From an uncultured Saprospiraceae bacterium (GTDB taxonomy: Bacteria; Bacteroidota; Bacteroidia; Chitinophagales; Saprospiraceae): a stretch of 40,873 nucleotides of DNA. Made by a program: the position numbers and the translations under genes. The notes beneath the pieces were generated by a model. The model was given only the letters and a program-made list of their open reading frames with translations, was not told the DNA's origin and did not search any database. Location: assembly GCA_937921555.1 (NCBI GenBank), contig CAKZUV010000008.1:1-40873 (forward strand), given 5' to 3'. Positions 9,105-15,734 of this stretch are shown in pieces (positions within the stretch are counted from its first letter, which is position 1; the number at the start of each line of letters is the position of its first letter).

Positions 9105-10115
9105 TCAACCTTTTTCCGTCTCCGCAATTTCTTTTTCTGCTTTCCACTTTGGCTTTGGATTATCTTCTTTTTTCTTATTACCAGGCCAGCCCTCGCGTTG
9201 CTTTTCACGATCTCCGTCCGTATCTTCCGTCTGATCGTGGAAGAGGTGTACCTGTGTTTCGTAAGGCATATCGATTTTGGCGGCATCCAGTGATTTCTTG
9301 ATGGCCGGAATGACTCTGGTCATAGTTTTAACAACCGTAGAGCGATCACTTTTCGTCCACCACCGGACCCGTAAAGTTACCCAGCTCGCGGCCAGATCCC
9401 ACGGCAAAACATCAATTCCTTTTTCTTCTTCTACACCTTCTATTCCTTTCAGTGCTTCCTTGAGTACCTCGATGGCTTCGTCCATATCATCTCCGTAACC
9501 GACCCCGATATCGTATTGCGACCGGATGGTTTCGTAAGCTGTATTTACTTTGACAGCATTGGTATAAATTTGATTATTGGGGATTACGATTCGTTTTCCG
9601 TCGTACGTCTTAATGATGGTTGCCCGGGTTTCAATTTTTTCTACGGTTCCTTCAAAATCACTGACCACAATCTGATCATCAATCTCAAATGGTTGGCGGA
9701 TCAGGATCAGCAGTCCCGCCAGCCAGTTCTGTAAAATATCTTTAAACGCGAATCCAATCGCTACCGAAGAAACACCCAGGCCAGCCACTAAATCACCTGG
9801 TTTTACACTTGGTAAAATAGTCGTAATGCCTAACATGATTCCTGCGGCAATCGTTGTATATCTGACGAGTCCACCTAGCATACTTCCCAGGTTTTCCCGG
9901 TCTCTTTTTTTGGAGGCTTTGTAGATTAGACTTCTGAATAACTTTCCTAAAATATAAAATATAACAACGATAATGATGGCAACTACCATATTGGGTAGTA
10001 GCTTTACAAATCCGTCTACCCAGGAATCGATTTTTTCCATGAGCATCCCCGGATTAATATCGATTTGGTTCGGCGTATCGGTGGCCTGTTCGTTTTGGTT
10101 TTGTTGAAAAAACAT
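9105..10115 (-). CDS. MscS-family small-conductance mechanosensitive channel
   Basis: This 336-residue protein releases solutes under hypo-osmotic shock. After an N-terminal linker, membrane helices lie at about 25-55 and 70-100. The pore/beta domain signature follows: GLGVSSVAIGFAFKDILQNWLAGLLIL, then RQPFEIDDQIVVSDFEGTVEKIETRAT and IPNNQIYTN. A C-terminal alpha/beta domain and a basic, likely disordered tail (about 300-336) end it. A longer frame starts at 10187, but its first 24 residues are encoded by an interspersed repeat. ATG 10113-10115 (MFFQQNQNEQ) is the sensible start. Confidence 0.93.
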   Translation of the reverse strand: MFFQQNQNEQATDTPNQIDINPGMLMEKIDSWVDGFVKLLPNMVVAIIIVVIFYILGKLFRSLIYKASKKRDRENLGSMLGGLVRYTTIAAGIMLGITTILPSVKPGDLVAGLGVSSVAIGFAFKDILQNWLAGLLILIRQPFEIDDQIVVSDFEGTVEKIETRATIIKTYDGKRIVIPNNQIYTNAVKVNTAYETIRSQYDIGVGYGDDMDEAIEVLKEALKGIEGVEEEKGIDVLPWDLAASWVTLRVRWWTKSDRSTVVKTMTRVIPAIKKSLDAAKIDMPYETQVHLFHDQTEDTDGDREKQREGWPGNKKKEDNPKPKWKAEKEIAETEKG

Positions 10116-10137
10116 AAATAAAAATTGGTGAAGTGAA

Positions 10138-10206
10138 AATGAAGCTCTCCGAGGAAAGTCGTCAGGATATCGCTCAAAGCTAAACAAAGCTCATCAGTAA
10201 ATTATC
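10138..10206. repeat. Interspersed hairpin repeat, copy 3 (partial)
   Basis: AATGAAGCTCTCCGAGG...TATCGCTCAAAGCTAAACA matches the left half of copies 1 and 2, but the hairpin is decayed (GAAAGTCGTCAGGA) and the right-hand hairpin is missing. It lies in the leader of the MscS gene. Confidence 0.65.
10175..10182 (-). promoter_or_regulatory. Candidate -7 element of the MscS gene, inside the repeat
   Basis: The minus strand reads TAGCTTTG, fitting TAnnTTTG, 60 bases ahead of the MscS ATG. The equivalent site is TAGGTTTG in copy 1 and TAGCTTTG in copy 2 of the same repeat. No well-spaced -33 element is visible. Confidence 0.3.
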
Positions 10207-10249
10207 GCCAAAACGAAACAGGTCTGGTATTTGTTCAGCAAGATCAACA

Positions 10250-11353
10250 TCAGCGTAGAGACATATCCCTTCCAATCTGTTCGAGATAATCGGCCGCCGC
10301 TTCCATCGCCCGCGCTACCGAGCCCGCTTTTTCTACCACCGTATAAACCCGCTGTAATCCAATTCTGTCTGTTTCCTCCACGGATAATTCGGAGCCACCA
10401 ACTACTGCTACCAGTGGTTTTCTATATTTTCTACAAAGTGCAGCTACCCCACCCACTACTTTTCCATCCAGTGATGTCTGGTCGAGCTGTCCTTCGCCCG
10501 TAATCACCAAATCCGCTTTCATCACCGTCGCTGTCAGGTTCGTTTGTTTTTTTATAAACTCAAATCCATTCGTAATTTTTGCATCAAACAATCCGGCCAG
10601 ACCGGCAGCAATTCCTCCGGCAGCACCACCACCATTTAGTTTTGAAACGGAACGCCCGGTATACCTTTCTATCAATTCCGCCACGTGTCGTAAACCCCGG
10701 TCGAGCAGATCAACTTCGCGTTCATTCGCCCCTTTCTGAGGGCCAAAAACGTAAGCAGCCCCGTGCGCCCCATACAGTGGATTAGAAACGTCGGATAAAA
10801 TTTCCATAGTATTAATTCCAATTGCTTTGCTAATATCCAGACTGGCAATTTCCAGCAAATTACCACCGGCAGGAATAATAGTTTTTTTATTTTTATCATA
10901 AAAACGCACACCCAGTTCACAGGCAATTCCCAGCCCTGCGTCCGTGGTACAGCTTCCTCCGAGGCCCAGGACCAGATCACGCGCACCTCTGTCCGCAGCA
11001 ACACGCATCATGCGTCCGGTACCGAGCGTAGTGGTGCGGAGCGGATCGCGTTCTTCTTTTTTTAACAAAGAAATACCGGACGCAGTGGCCAGTTCAAAAT
11101 AAGCGGTCGTTCCACGCATCAAAAAGGGAGCAGTCCGGGGGCGACCGAGCGGATCAATCGTTGCCAGATTCTCAAAAGGAATATCCAGCGTTTGACTCAG
11201 GACGGAGAGGGTACCATCGCCGCCATCTGCCAGCGGATGGATGATCGTCGTAATTTCAGTGCCACGGTTATTGAGTCCCCTGGCCAGTGCAGTATTCACC
11301 CCGATACTGTTCAGAGACCCTTTAAATTTATCACAGGCAAGAAGTATTCTCAT
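10250..11353 (-). CDS. glxK: Glycerate kinase (GK1 family)
   Basis: This 367-residue cytosolic enzyme phosphorylates D-glycerate (usually to 2-phosphoglycerate). The family signature is plain: ACDKFKGSLNS at residues 6-16, HPLADGGDGTL near 40, GLGGSCTTDAGLG near 130, the NGGGAAGGIAAGLAGLF stretch and VITGEGQLDQTSLDGKV near 280. ATG 11351-11353 lies 12 bases after the stop of the symporter gene. It is the last gene of the unit hydrolase - symporter - kinase. Its presence explains the fate of the glycerate released by the first gene product. Confidence 0.95.
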   Translation of the reverse strand: MRILLACDKFKGSLNSIGVNTALARGLNNRGTEITTIIHPLADGGDGTLSVLSQTLDIPFENLATIDPLGRPRTAPFLMRGTTAYFELATASGISLLKKEERDPLRTTTLGTGRMMRVAADRGARDLVLGLGGSCTTDAGLGIACELGVRFYDKNKKTIIPAGGNLLEIASLDISKAIGINTMEILSDVSNPLYGAHGAAYVFGPQKGANEREVDLLDRGLRHVAELIERYTGRSVSKLNGGGAAGGIAAGLAGLFDAKITNGFEFIKKQTNLTATVMKADLVITGEGQLDQTSLDGKVVGGVAALCRKYRKPLVAVVGGSELSVEETDRIGLQRVYTVVEKAGSVARAMEAAADYLEQIGRDMSLR

Positions 11354-11365
11354 GTAGCTATTTTT

Positions 11366-12934
11366 CTAAAATAAGGATGGAAAAAAATAACTGAACAATA
11401 TGATTCCGGCGGTAAACGCTAAAAGTGTTAACACTTTTCCACGGTCTGCATCAAACGTAAAGTTCTCAATGGTCATTCCATCTGCCGCTTTAGGCTTGGT
11501 CGTTAGCAAACTTACCACAACTGAGATAACGAGGGTAATCGCCGCACCGATGGCATTCCACCAAAACCAAAAAACCTCGGGACAGTATAACCATAGATAT
11601 ACATTTACTAAAACGCCGGCCAGCAAACCGGCATTCGCACCGATATGATTGGTTCGCCGAATACCAATGGCAGCAATAAAAGTGGCAAAGATAGGCCCGT
11701 AAAAAACAGACCCGATTTTGTTGATGGCTTCGATGACCGTAGCGGCAATATCTCCGGTATAAAATGCCAGAATAATGCAAACGATTCCCCAAAACAAGGC
11801 AGCGTATTTGGAATAGCGGACATATTTTTCGTCCGGAAGCTTCTTGTCGCGGTTAAAAAAATCTTCGACCGTAGCAGCACTCAAAGAATTGATGGTAGAA
11901 CTCAGAGAAGACATCGCCGCAGAAAAAATGGCCACCATTAAGATACCAATTATGCCGTGTGGCAGATATTCCCGGATAAAAATGGGAATCATCAAATCGG
12001 GTTTATCTACTGGAATCAGCTCGCGGAATTCGGGTAAAGTGGTAACCATGGTTCCGATAATCAATCCCATGATACAGTACACGAGTGTAATTGGAAATCG
12101 CATCAGTCCGTTGCAGAGCAATATTTTACGGACCGTTGAAAGGTCCTTGGCGGAAAACAGTCGCTGCACCTGACTCTGATCGGTACCGTAATAAGAAGCG
12201 TACAGAAAAAATCCGCCCAGTAGCATGGGCCAGAATCCAAACTCACCATCACCGGCAAAACCGTAAGCATCAAAATTAATAACGGTAAGCCGGTCTTCGT
12301 TCACGTTGATCAGAAAATTTTCCCAACCCCCCAGATAATAAATACCACTTCCCAGACAGATTAAAATTCCTAAAAACAGAATTCCCATTTGAATAACGTC
12401 ACCATAAACAACGGCTTTCATTCCTCCCTGATAGGAATAAATCAGCGTGACTACTCCGATAATGATGATCGTGGCCGACATCGGAATGTCCATCACACTG
12501 GTCAGAATCAGGGCCACCGTGTAGATCATTACACTGGTCGCAAAGCTGCGCGAAATCTGAAAAACCAGACTGAGCAGAATACGGGTAGAACTGCTATATC
12601 GTCGTTCCAGGTATTCGTAGACACTGACGATTCCCATTTTGAACATTGGAGGAATCAAAAACACCATCAAAAAAAGCATTGCCAGTGGTACCGCAAATTC
12701 GTAGGTAAGCCATTTCATCCCACCCCCCGCTTTGAGTCCTACGAATGCCGGAGCAGAAATAAAACTAATCGCAGACAATTGCGTAGCCGCCGTACTAATG
12801 GATAATGGAAACCAGTGAAAATCTTTTCCACCTAAAAAATAATCTTTGGCTGACCCCGAACTACTGAAATATTTTCCCAACCATAAAAAACCAAAAATGT
12901 AAATAATGATAACAATGATATCCAGATAGTTCAT
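11366..12934 (-). CDS. Sodium:solute symporter (SSS family)
   Basis: This is a 522-residue, highly hydrophobic protein with about 13-14 membrane helices. SSS-family marks include LSAISFISAPAFVGLKAGGG near 53-72, the helix MVFLIPPMFKMGIVSVYEYLERRY, GGMKAVVYGDVIQMG and ATVEDFFNR near 335. It should import a small polar solute with sodium. The ATG is 2 bases after the stop of the upstream hydrolase gene and the stop is 12 bases before the glycerate kinase gene. I infer a glycosylglycerate or glycerate as cargo; the sequence alone shows only the family. Confidence 0.93.
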   Translation of the reverse strand: MNYLDIIVIIIYIFGFLWLGKYFSSSGSAKDYFLGGKDFHWFPLSISTAATQLSAISFISAPAFVGLKAGGGMKWLTYEFAVPLAMLFLMVFLIPPMFKMGIVSVYEYLERRYSSSTRILLSLVFQISRSFATSVMIYTVALILTSVMDIPMSATIIIIGVVTLIYSYQGGMKAVVYGDVIQMGILFLGILICLGSGIYYLGGWENFLINVNEDRLTVINFDAYGFAGDGEFGFWPMLLGGFFLYASYYGTDQSQVQRLFSAKDLSTVRKILLCNGLMRFPITLVYCIMGLIIGTMVTTLPEFRELIPVDKPDLMIPIFIREYLPHGIIGILMVAIFSAAMSSLSSTINSLSAATVEDFFNRDKKLPDEKYVRYSKYAALFWGIVCIILAFYTGDIAATVIEAINKIGSVFYGPIFATFIAAIGIRRTNHIGANAGLLAGVLVNVYLWLYCPEVFWFWWNAIGAAITLVISVVVSLLTTKPKAADGMTIENFTFDADRGKVLTLLAFTAGIILFSYFFPSLF

Positions 12935-12936
12935 AG

Positions 12937-14244
12937 TCAGGCATTTAAAAAGTCGATGATGGAAGAAGCAGTCCAGGAAAAATTATTTCCTCCGTAGCCT
13001 TTTTCAAGATTAGAAGTTTTGGATTTTTCGGCTTCAAAATATTCGTAAAATCCGAGTTTTTCTACTAATTCAATTAAGTCCCCTCGTACGATTTCGGCCA
13101 ATTCTGAATAACCATAATTACGTAGTCCGTGGTGAATCATCCAGTTCATCTGTGGCCAGATCGGACCACGCCAGTAACGTTTAGAATCAAAGAGCGGACT
13201 GTCTACGTCAAAGCTGGGACAAAGATAAAAACCACGTTCATGGATTCCCCGCAGATAGTTTGCGATGTGTGCCGCCTGTGCTTTGGTCGCCACACCCGCA
13301 AAAAGCGGAACAATGCCACCTATCTCCCGGTGAAGAATTTGCCGCTGATTGCGCTGATCGTAGGTCGTAAAAAACTGTAAATCTTCGTTCCAGAATTTTT
13401 TAGAGAAATTAGCTTTGCTTTTCGCCTGCCAATCAGCCAGATTTCCGGCGTCCAGATGGAGTTTTCCGGCAATATTCAGTAAAGCTTTGTTGGAACGAAT
13501 CAGAATCGCATTCATCATACAATCCTGAATAAGAAACGGGCTTTCTTCCGCAATTCCAGGACCATCGTACTGGTGTTTTTTTCCAAGTTCTAAAAGGTAA
13601 ACATACCGGTCGTAGTGGTCTTGCGTCGGACGTTCGGAAGCATCCGAAATAGCGGTATCTTTCCGGGTATAAGGTGGAATATCAGCCGTCTCAAGATCAA
13701 TCCCATTTAGGGGTTGATCCCAAAGTGGAGAATTATCTCGTCCGGATTCCCAGGGATGAAAAATGAAGAAAATTCCTTCTTGTTCTACGTCTCGGTAGGT
13801 ATAGAGAAATTCGTGATATTTTAAAACTTTTGGAAAAATCTCTTTTACAAAATCTACTACTTCTTCGTTTTGCTTTCCATAAAGTGTAAGCAAAGATTCC
13901 AGGACAAATCCAAAAACCGGAGGCTGGGTGATTCCGGAAGATTTGGGATGTTGCGGTGCCCCGGAATTGACTTTAGTATTCCAGAAATCATAATTAGGAA
14001 AATAGGTTTTCTCATTTTCACTATGAAAAATAATATGTGGCAACAAGCCATTTTCCCACTGTCCGGAAAACATAGACCGGATCTCAGTTATCGCTTTTTC
14101 TAAATCATGATGCGCCAAACCTAATGCGACGAAGCCAGAATCCCAATGCCATTGAAAGGGGTAAAGTTTACTGGTAGGAATCGTAAATCCACCTTTCCAG
14201 TTTTGATCTAATATTTTTCTTGCCCGCGAAGTTAAATCCATCAA
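12937..14244 (-). CDS. GH63-like mannosyl-/glucosylglycerate hydrolase (MGH1-like)
   Basis: The frame gives 435 residues, no signal peptide, so cytosolic. The (alpha/alpha)6-barrel family marks are FQWHWDSGFVALGL at 30-43, HPWESGRDNSP at 163-173 with likely general acid Asp170, RYWRGPIWPQMNWMIHHGL near 350 and GYGGNNFSWTAS at 416-427. Length and motifs match the Thermus mannosylglycerate hydrolase and mycobacterial glucosylglycerate hydrolase group. The general base should be a Glu in 400-414, but I cannot pick which one. First gene of a three-gene unit ending in glycerate kinase, which fits release of glycerate. Trehalase-like or other GH63/GH37 activities remain possible. Confidence 0.82.
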   Translation of the reverse strand: MMDLTSRARKILDQNWKGGFTIPTSKLYPFQWHWDSGFVALGLAHHDLEKAITEIRSMFSGQWENGLLPHIIFHSENEKTYFPNYDFWNTKVNSGAPQHPKSSGITQPPVFGFVLESLLTLYGKQNEEVVDFVKEIFPKVLKYHEFLYTYRDVEQEGIFFIFHPWESGRDNSPLWDQPLNGIDLETADIPPYTRKDTAISDASERPTQDHYDRYVYLLELGKKHQYDGPGIAEESPFLIQDCMMNAILIRSNKALLNIAGKLHLDAGNLADWQAKSKANFSKKFWNEDLQFFTTYDQRNQRQILHREIGGIVPLFAGVATKAQAAHIANYLRGIHERGFYLCPSFDVDSPLFDSKRYWRGPIWPQMNWMIHHGLRNYGYSELAEIVRGDLIELVEKLGFYEYFEAEKSKTSNLEKGYGGNNFSWTASSIIDFLNA

Positions 14245-14366
14245 GCTAAGGTATAAAAAGAAGGGAAAACTTAATAGCTTTTTTTAAAATCTTTAAAAAT
14301 GGGAACTCAAGCAAATATTTTTTAGTTATACGCTCGACAACAAAAAATATAAAACTAAAAATTATC

Positions 14367-15119
14367 ATGGCTAATAAACTTCATGAGATCCTGGCAGTAG
14401 AACAGGATCGTAAAAACCGCGCTAATATTATCATTGGCGAAACCAAAAAGCGTTTTACAAAACATGCAACCGACTTTGAGGGGTTGGTGAAAAAGTATAT
14501 TCCGACCGAAGAAAACGCCGAGGAAATTCCGGATGAGACCAAGGAAATTTCGCTTACCGTAAAGGAAGCTTTAGATCAGGCACTCGTCCCGGTGGCAGTA
14601 GCCATCAACGCGACTTTAAGTAAAGAAGAAACCAATGCATCTGGTAAGGCGAAGGCGGAACTAATCGTTGGTAAAAAGAACTTTGGTGAATTTGCCGCTA
14701 CTACCCTTTTGGCTTTAGAATCTAATCTGGGTAAATTACTGGATCTGTACCGGGCCATTCCAACTTTGGATGCTGCGCGTAAATATCAGTTTGACAAAAA
14801 GATCAACCGATACCGTTCTGATGAGGAAATTAAATTCCGAACCATCAAACGTCCCAAGGTAATCGTAAAATACGAAGCGACCGATAAGCACCCGGCACAG
14901 ACAGAGTTACTGAATCTGGATTTCCAGGTGGGTAAGTATTTAACTACTTATTTTTCTGGTAAAATCACGCAGACTCAAAAATCTACTTTGGTAGAAAAAT
15001 TAGAACAGTTTATCGAAGCCGTCAAGGTTGCCCGTGCCAAGGCTAACAACGTAGATGTTAGCAATGTAAAATTGGCAGATGCTATTTTTGACTATTTACA
15101 CAAGGATGTGTTTGTTTAA
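14367..15119 (+). CDS. Unrecognised 250-residue protein upstream of a tRNA-mimic RNA
   Basis: I do not recognise the family with confidence. It is soluble, lysine-rich, has no signal or membrane segment, and is mostly helical. An N-terminal helical part (HEILAVEQDRKNRANIIIGETKKRF) is followed by an acidic loop (EENAEEIPDETKE) and a helical core. A basic stretch comes next (about 150-180: KKINRYRSDEEIKFRTIKRPKVIVKYEAT), then a C-terminal helix pair ending in KDVFV. It starts at ATG 14367 after an A/T-rich leader, divergent from the hydrolase operon. Codon use looks like that of the neighbours. No ORF intervenes before the Y-RNA-like and tRNA genes downstream, so a functional link with these RNAs is an inference from position. 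It is not Ro60: too short, with no vWA/MIDAS signature. Confidence 0.8.
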   Translation: MANKLHEILAVEQDRKNRANIIIGETKKRFTKHATDFEGLVKKYIPTEENAEEIPDETKEISLTVKEALDQALVPVAVAINATLSKEETNASGKAKAELIVGKKNFGEFAATTLLALESNLGKLLDLYRAIPTLDAARKYQFDKKINRYRSDEEIKFRTIKRPKVIVKYEATDKHPAQTELLNLDFQVGKYLTTYFSGKITQTQKSTLVEKLEQFIEAVKVARAKANNVDVSNVKLADAIFDYLHKDVFV

Positions 15120-15148
15120 AAATGTTTCCGGCAAACGTAAAATAACCG

Positions 15149-15234
15149 CGATTGAAGATAATGCGACCACGCTGTGGTCGTCTCTCAATCGTGGGGGCGC
15201 CGGTGGTTAACATAATGAGACCGCTCTGCGGTCT
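15149..15234. repeat. Two related palindromic hairpins
   Basis: Hairpin one joins CGATTGA (15149-15155) with TCAATCG (15185-15191) and, inside it, CGACCAC with GTGGTCG around loop GCT. Hairpin two is AGACCGC-TCT-GCGGTCT at 15218-15234. Both follow ATAATG(C/A)GACC, so they look like two degenerate copies of one REP-like palindrome. They may stop transcription of the preceding gene, but neither has a good T-run. 15235-15388 shows nothing beyond a possible promoter. Confidence 0.55.
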
Positions 15235-15373
15235 TTCGTCGTAAGAAAAAATATTACAGATTTTTTTAAATATAAAAAATATTGGAGATAGCTTTAATCT
15301 GAGTTTTAGTTTAACAAGCTCCCTGACACCTTCACTGACAGGCGGGCCCAATTAGATTCAGCGTTTCGCTCCA

Positions 15374-15381
15374 TAGTTTTA
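15374..15381 (+). promoter_or_regulatory. Near-consensus -7 element ahead of the Y-RNA-like gene
   Basis: TAGTTTTA differs from TAnnTTTG at the last base and lies 8-15 bases ahead of the first paired base of the RNA, about where a start site would be needed. Weak support. Confidence 0.25.
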
Positions 15382-15388
15382 GTTTTAA

Positions 15389-15553
15389 TTGGTTTAAAAA
15401 TACAACGTTTGTTATTTTACAAGGCTATTGGTCAGCGGTTCGAATCCGCTCTTTCCTGCTACGCGGTCAGGCGTTTACTCAATACAGGAAAGTAGCTCAG
15501 GGGTAGAGCAAGGCTATGATGTAAAATAGAATAATAAGCGGTTTTTAAACCAA
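15389..15553 (+). ncRNA. Bacterial Y RNA (YrlA)-like RNA with a circularly permuted tRNA mimic
   Basis: The two ends form a long stem: TTGGTTTAAAAA (15389-15400) with TTTTTAAACCAA (15542-15553), CGTTTGTTATT (15406-15416) with AATAATAAGCG (15530-15540), and TTACA (15417-15421) with TGTAA (15520-15524). Inside lies a tRNA in permuted order. The T arm AGCGG-TTCGAAT-CCGCT (15434-15450) comes first, then the 3' acceptor strand CTTTCCTG, a 26-base closing loop with an ACGC/GCGT hairpin, the 5' acceptor strand CAGGAAAG (15485-15492), TA, and the D arm GCTC-AGGGGTA-GAGC (15495-15509). The long stem occupies the anticodon-arm position. This is the published architecture of YrlA RNAs, which bind Ro60 by the stem and mimic tRNA at the closed end. 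No Ro60 gene is in the window. A permuted tRNA gene is the main alternative. Confidence 0.75.
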
Positions 15554-15554
15554 C

Positions 15555-15572
15555 GTGCCGATGACCCGGCAC
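15555..15572 (+). other. Hairpin between the Y-RNA-like RNA and the tRNA
   Basis: GTGCCG-ATGACC-CGGCAC forms a 6-bp GC-rich stem. It starts one base after the long stem and ends one base before the tRNA acceptor stem. It could be a processing spacer; it lacks a T-run, so it is not a terminator. Confidence 0.5.
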
Positions 15573-15573
15573 C

Positions 15574-15646
15574 GATGTTATAGTTCAATTGGAAGAATGT
15601 CGCATTCATAACGCGAAGGTTGATGGTTCGATCCCATCTAACATCA
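15574..15646 (+). tRNA. Divergent tRNA with CAU anticodon
   Basis: A full cloverleaf folds. Acceptor GATGTTA pairs with TAACATC (7/7) and the discriminator is A. The D arm is GTTC-AATTGGAA-GAAT, the anticodon stem TCGCA/CGCGA with an A:C mismatch at 31:39, and the anticodon loop TTCATAA gives CAU at 15607-15609. The variable loop is AGGTT and the T arm GATGG-TTCGATC-CCATC. CCA is not encoded. CAU could mean Met, initiator or the lysidine-modified Ile tRNA; the initiator is unlikely, as there are no three G:C pairs in the anticodon stem and position 1:72 is paired. The weak D stem and the mismatch suggest a non-standard or accessory tRNA. Confidence 0.75.
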
Positions 15647-15648
15647 AA

Positions 15649-15685
15649 GGGTGATTACAAGGCTAGCGTAATCACCCATTTTTAT
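15649..15685 (+). terminator. Rho-independent terminator of the RNA locus
   Basis: GGGTGATTAC (15649-15658) pairs perfectly with GTAATCACCC (15668-15677) around AAGGCTAGC and is followed by ATTTTTATT. It begins three bases after the tRNA, so it closes the Y-RNA-like/tRNA transcript. Confidence 0.85.
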
Positions 15686-15734
15686 TATGCGTATTTTCGC
15701 AACCTTACCATGTATTGGTTGTAGTATTATACCT

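Noticed and set aside
12937-14244. Trehalase as the primary call for the GH63-like gene
   Set aside because: Length, absence of a signal peptide, motif pattern and the neighbouring glycerate kinase fit glycosylglycerate hydrolases better; trehalase remains only an alternative.
15082-15351. 89-residue minus-strand ORF downstream of the 250-residue protein
   Set aside because: It is made of the palindromic hairpins read through; the repetitive 'RRPQRGR' motif comes from the repeats.
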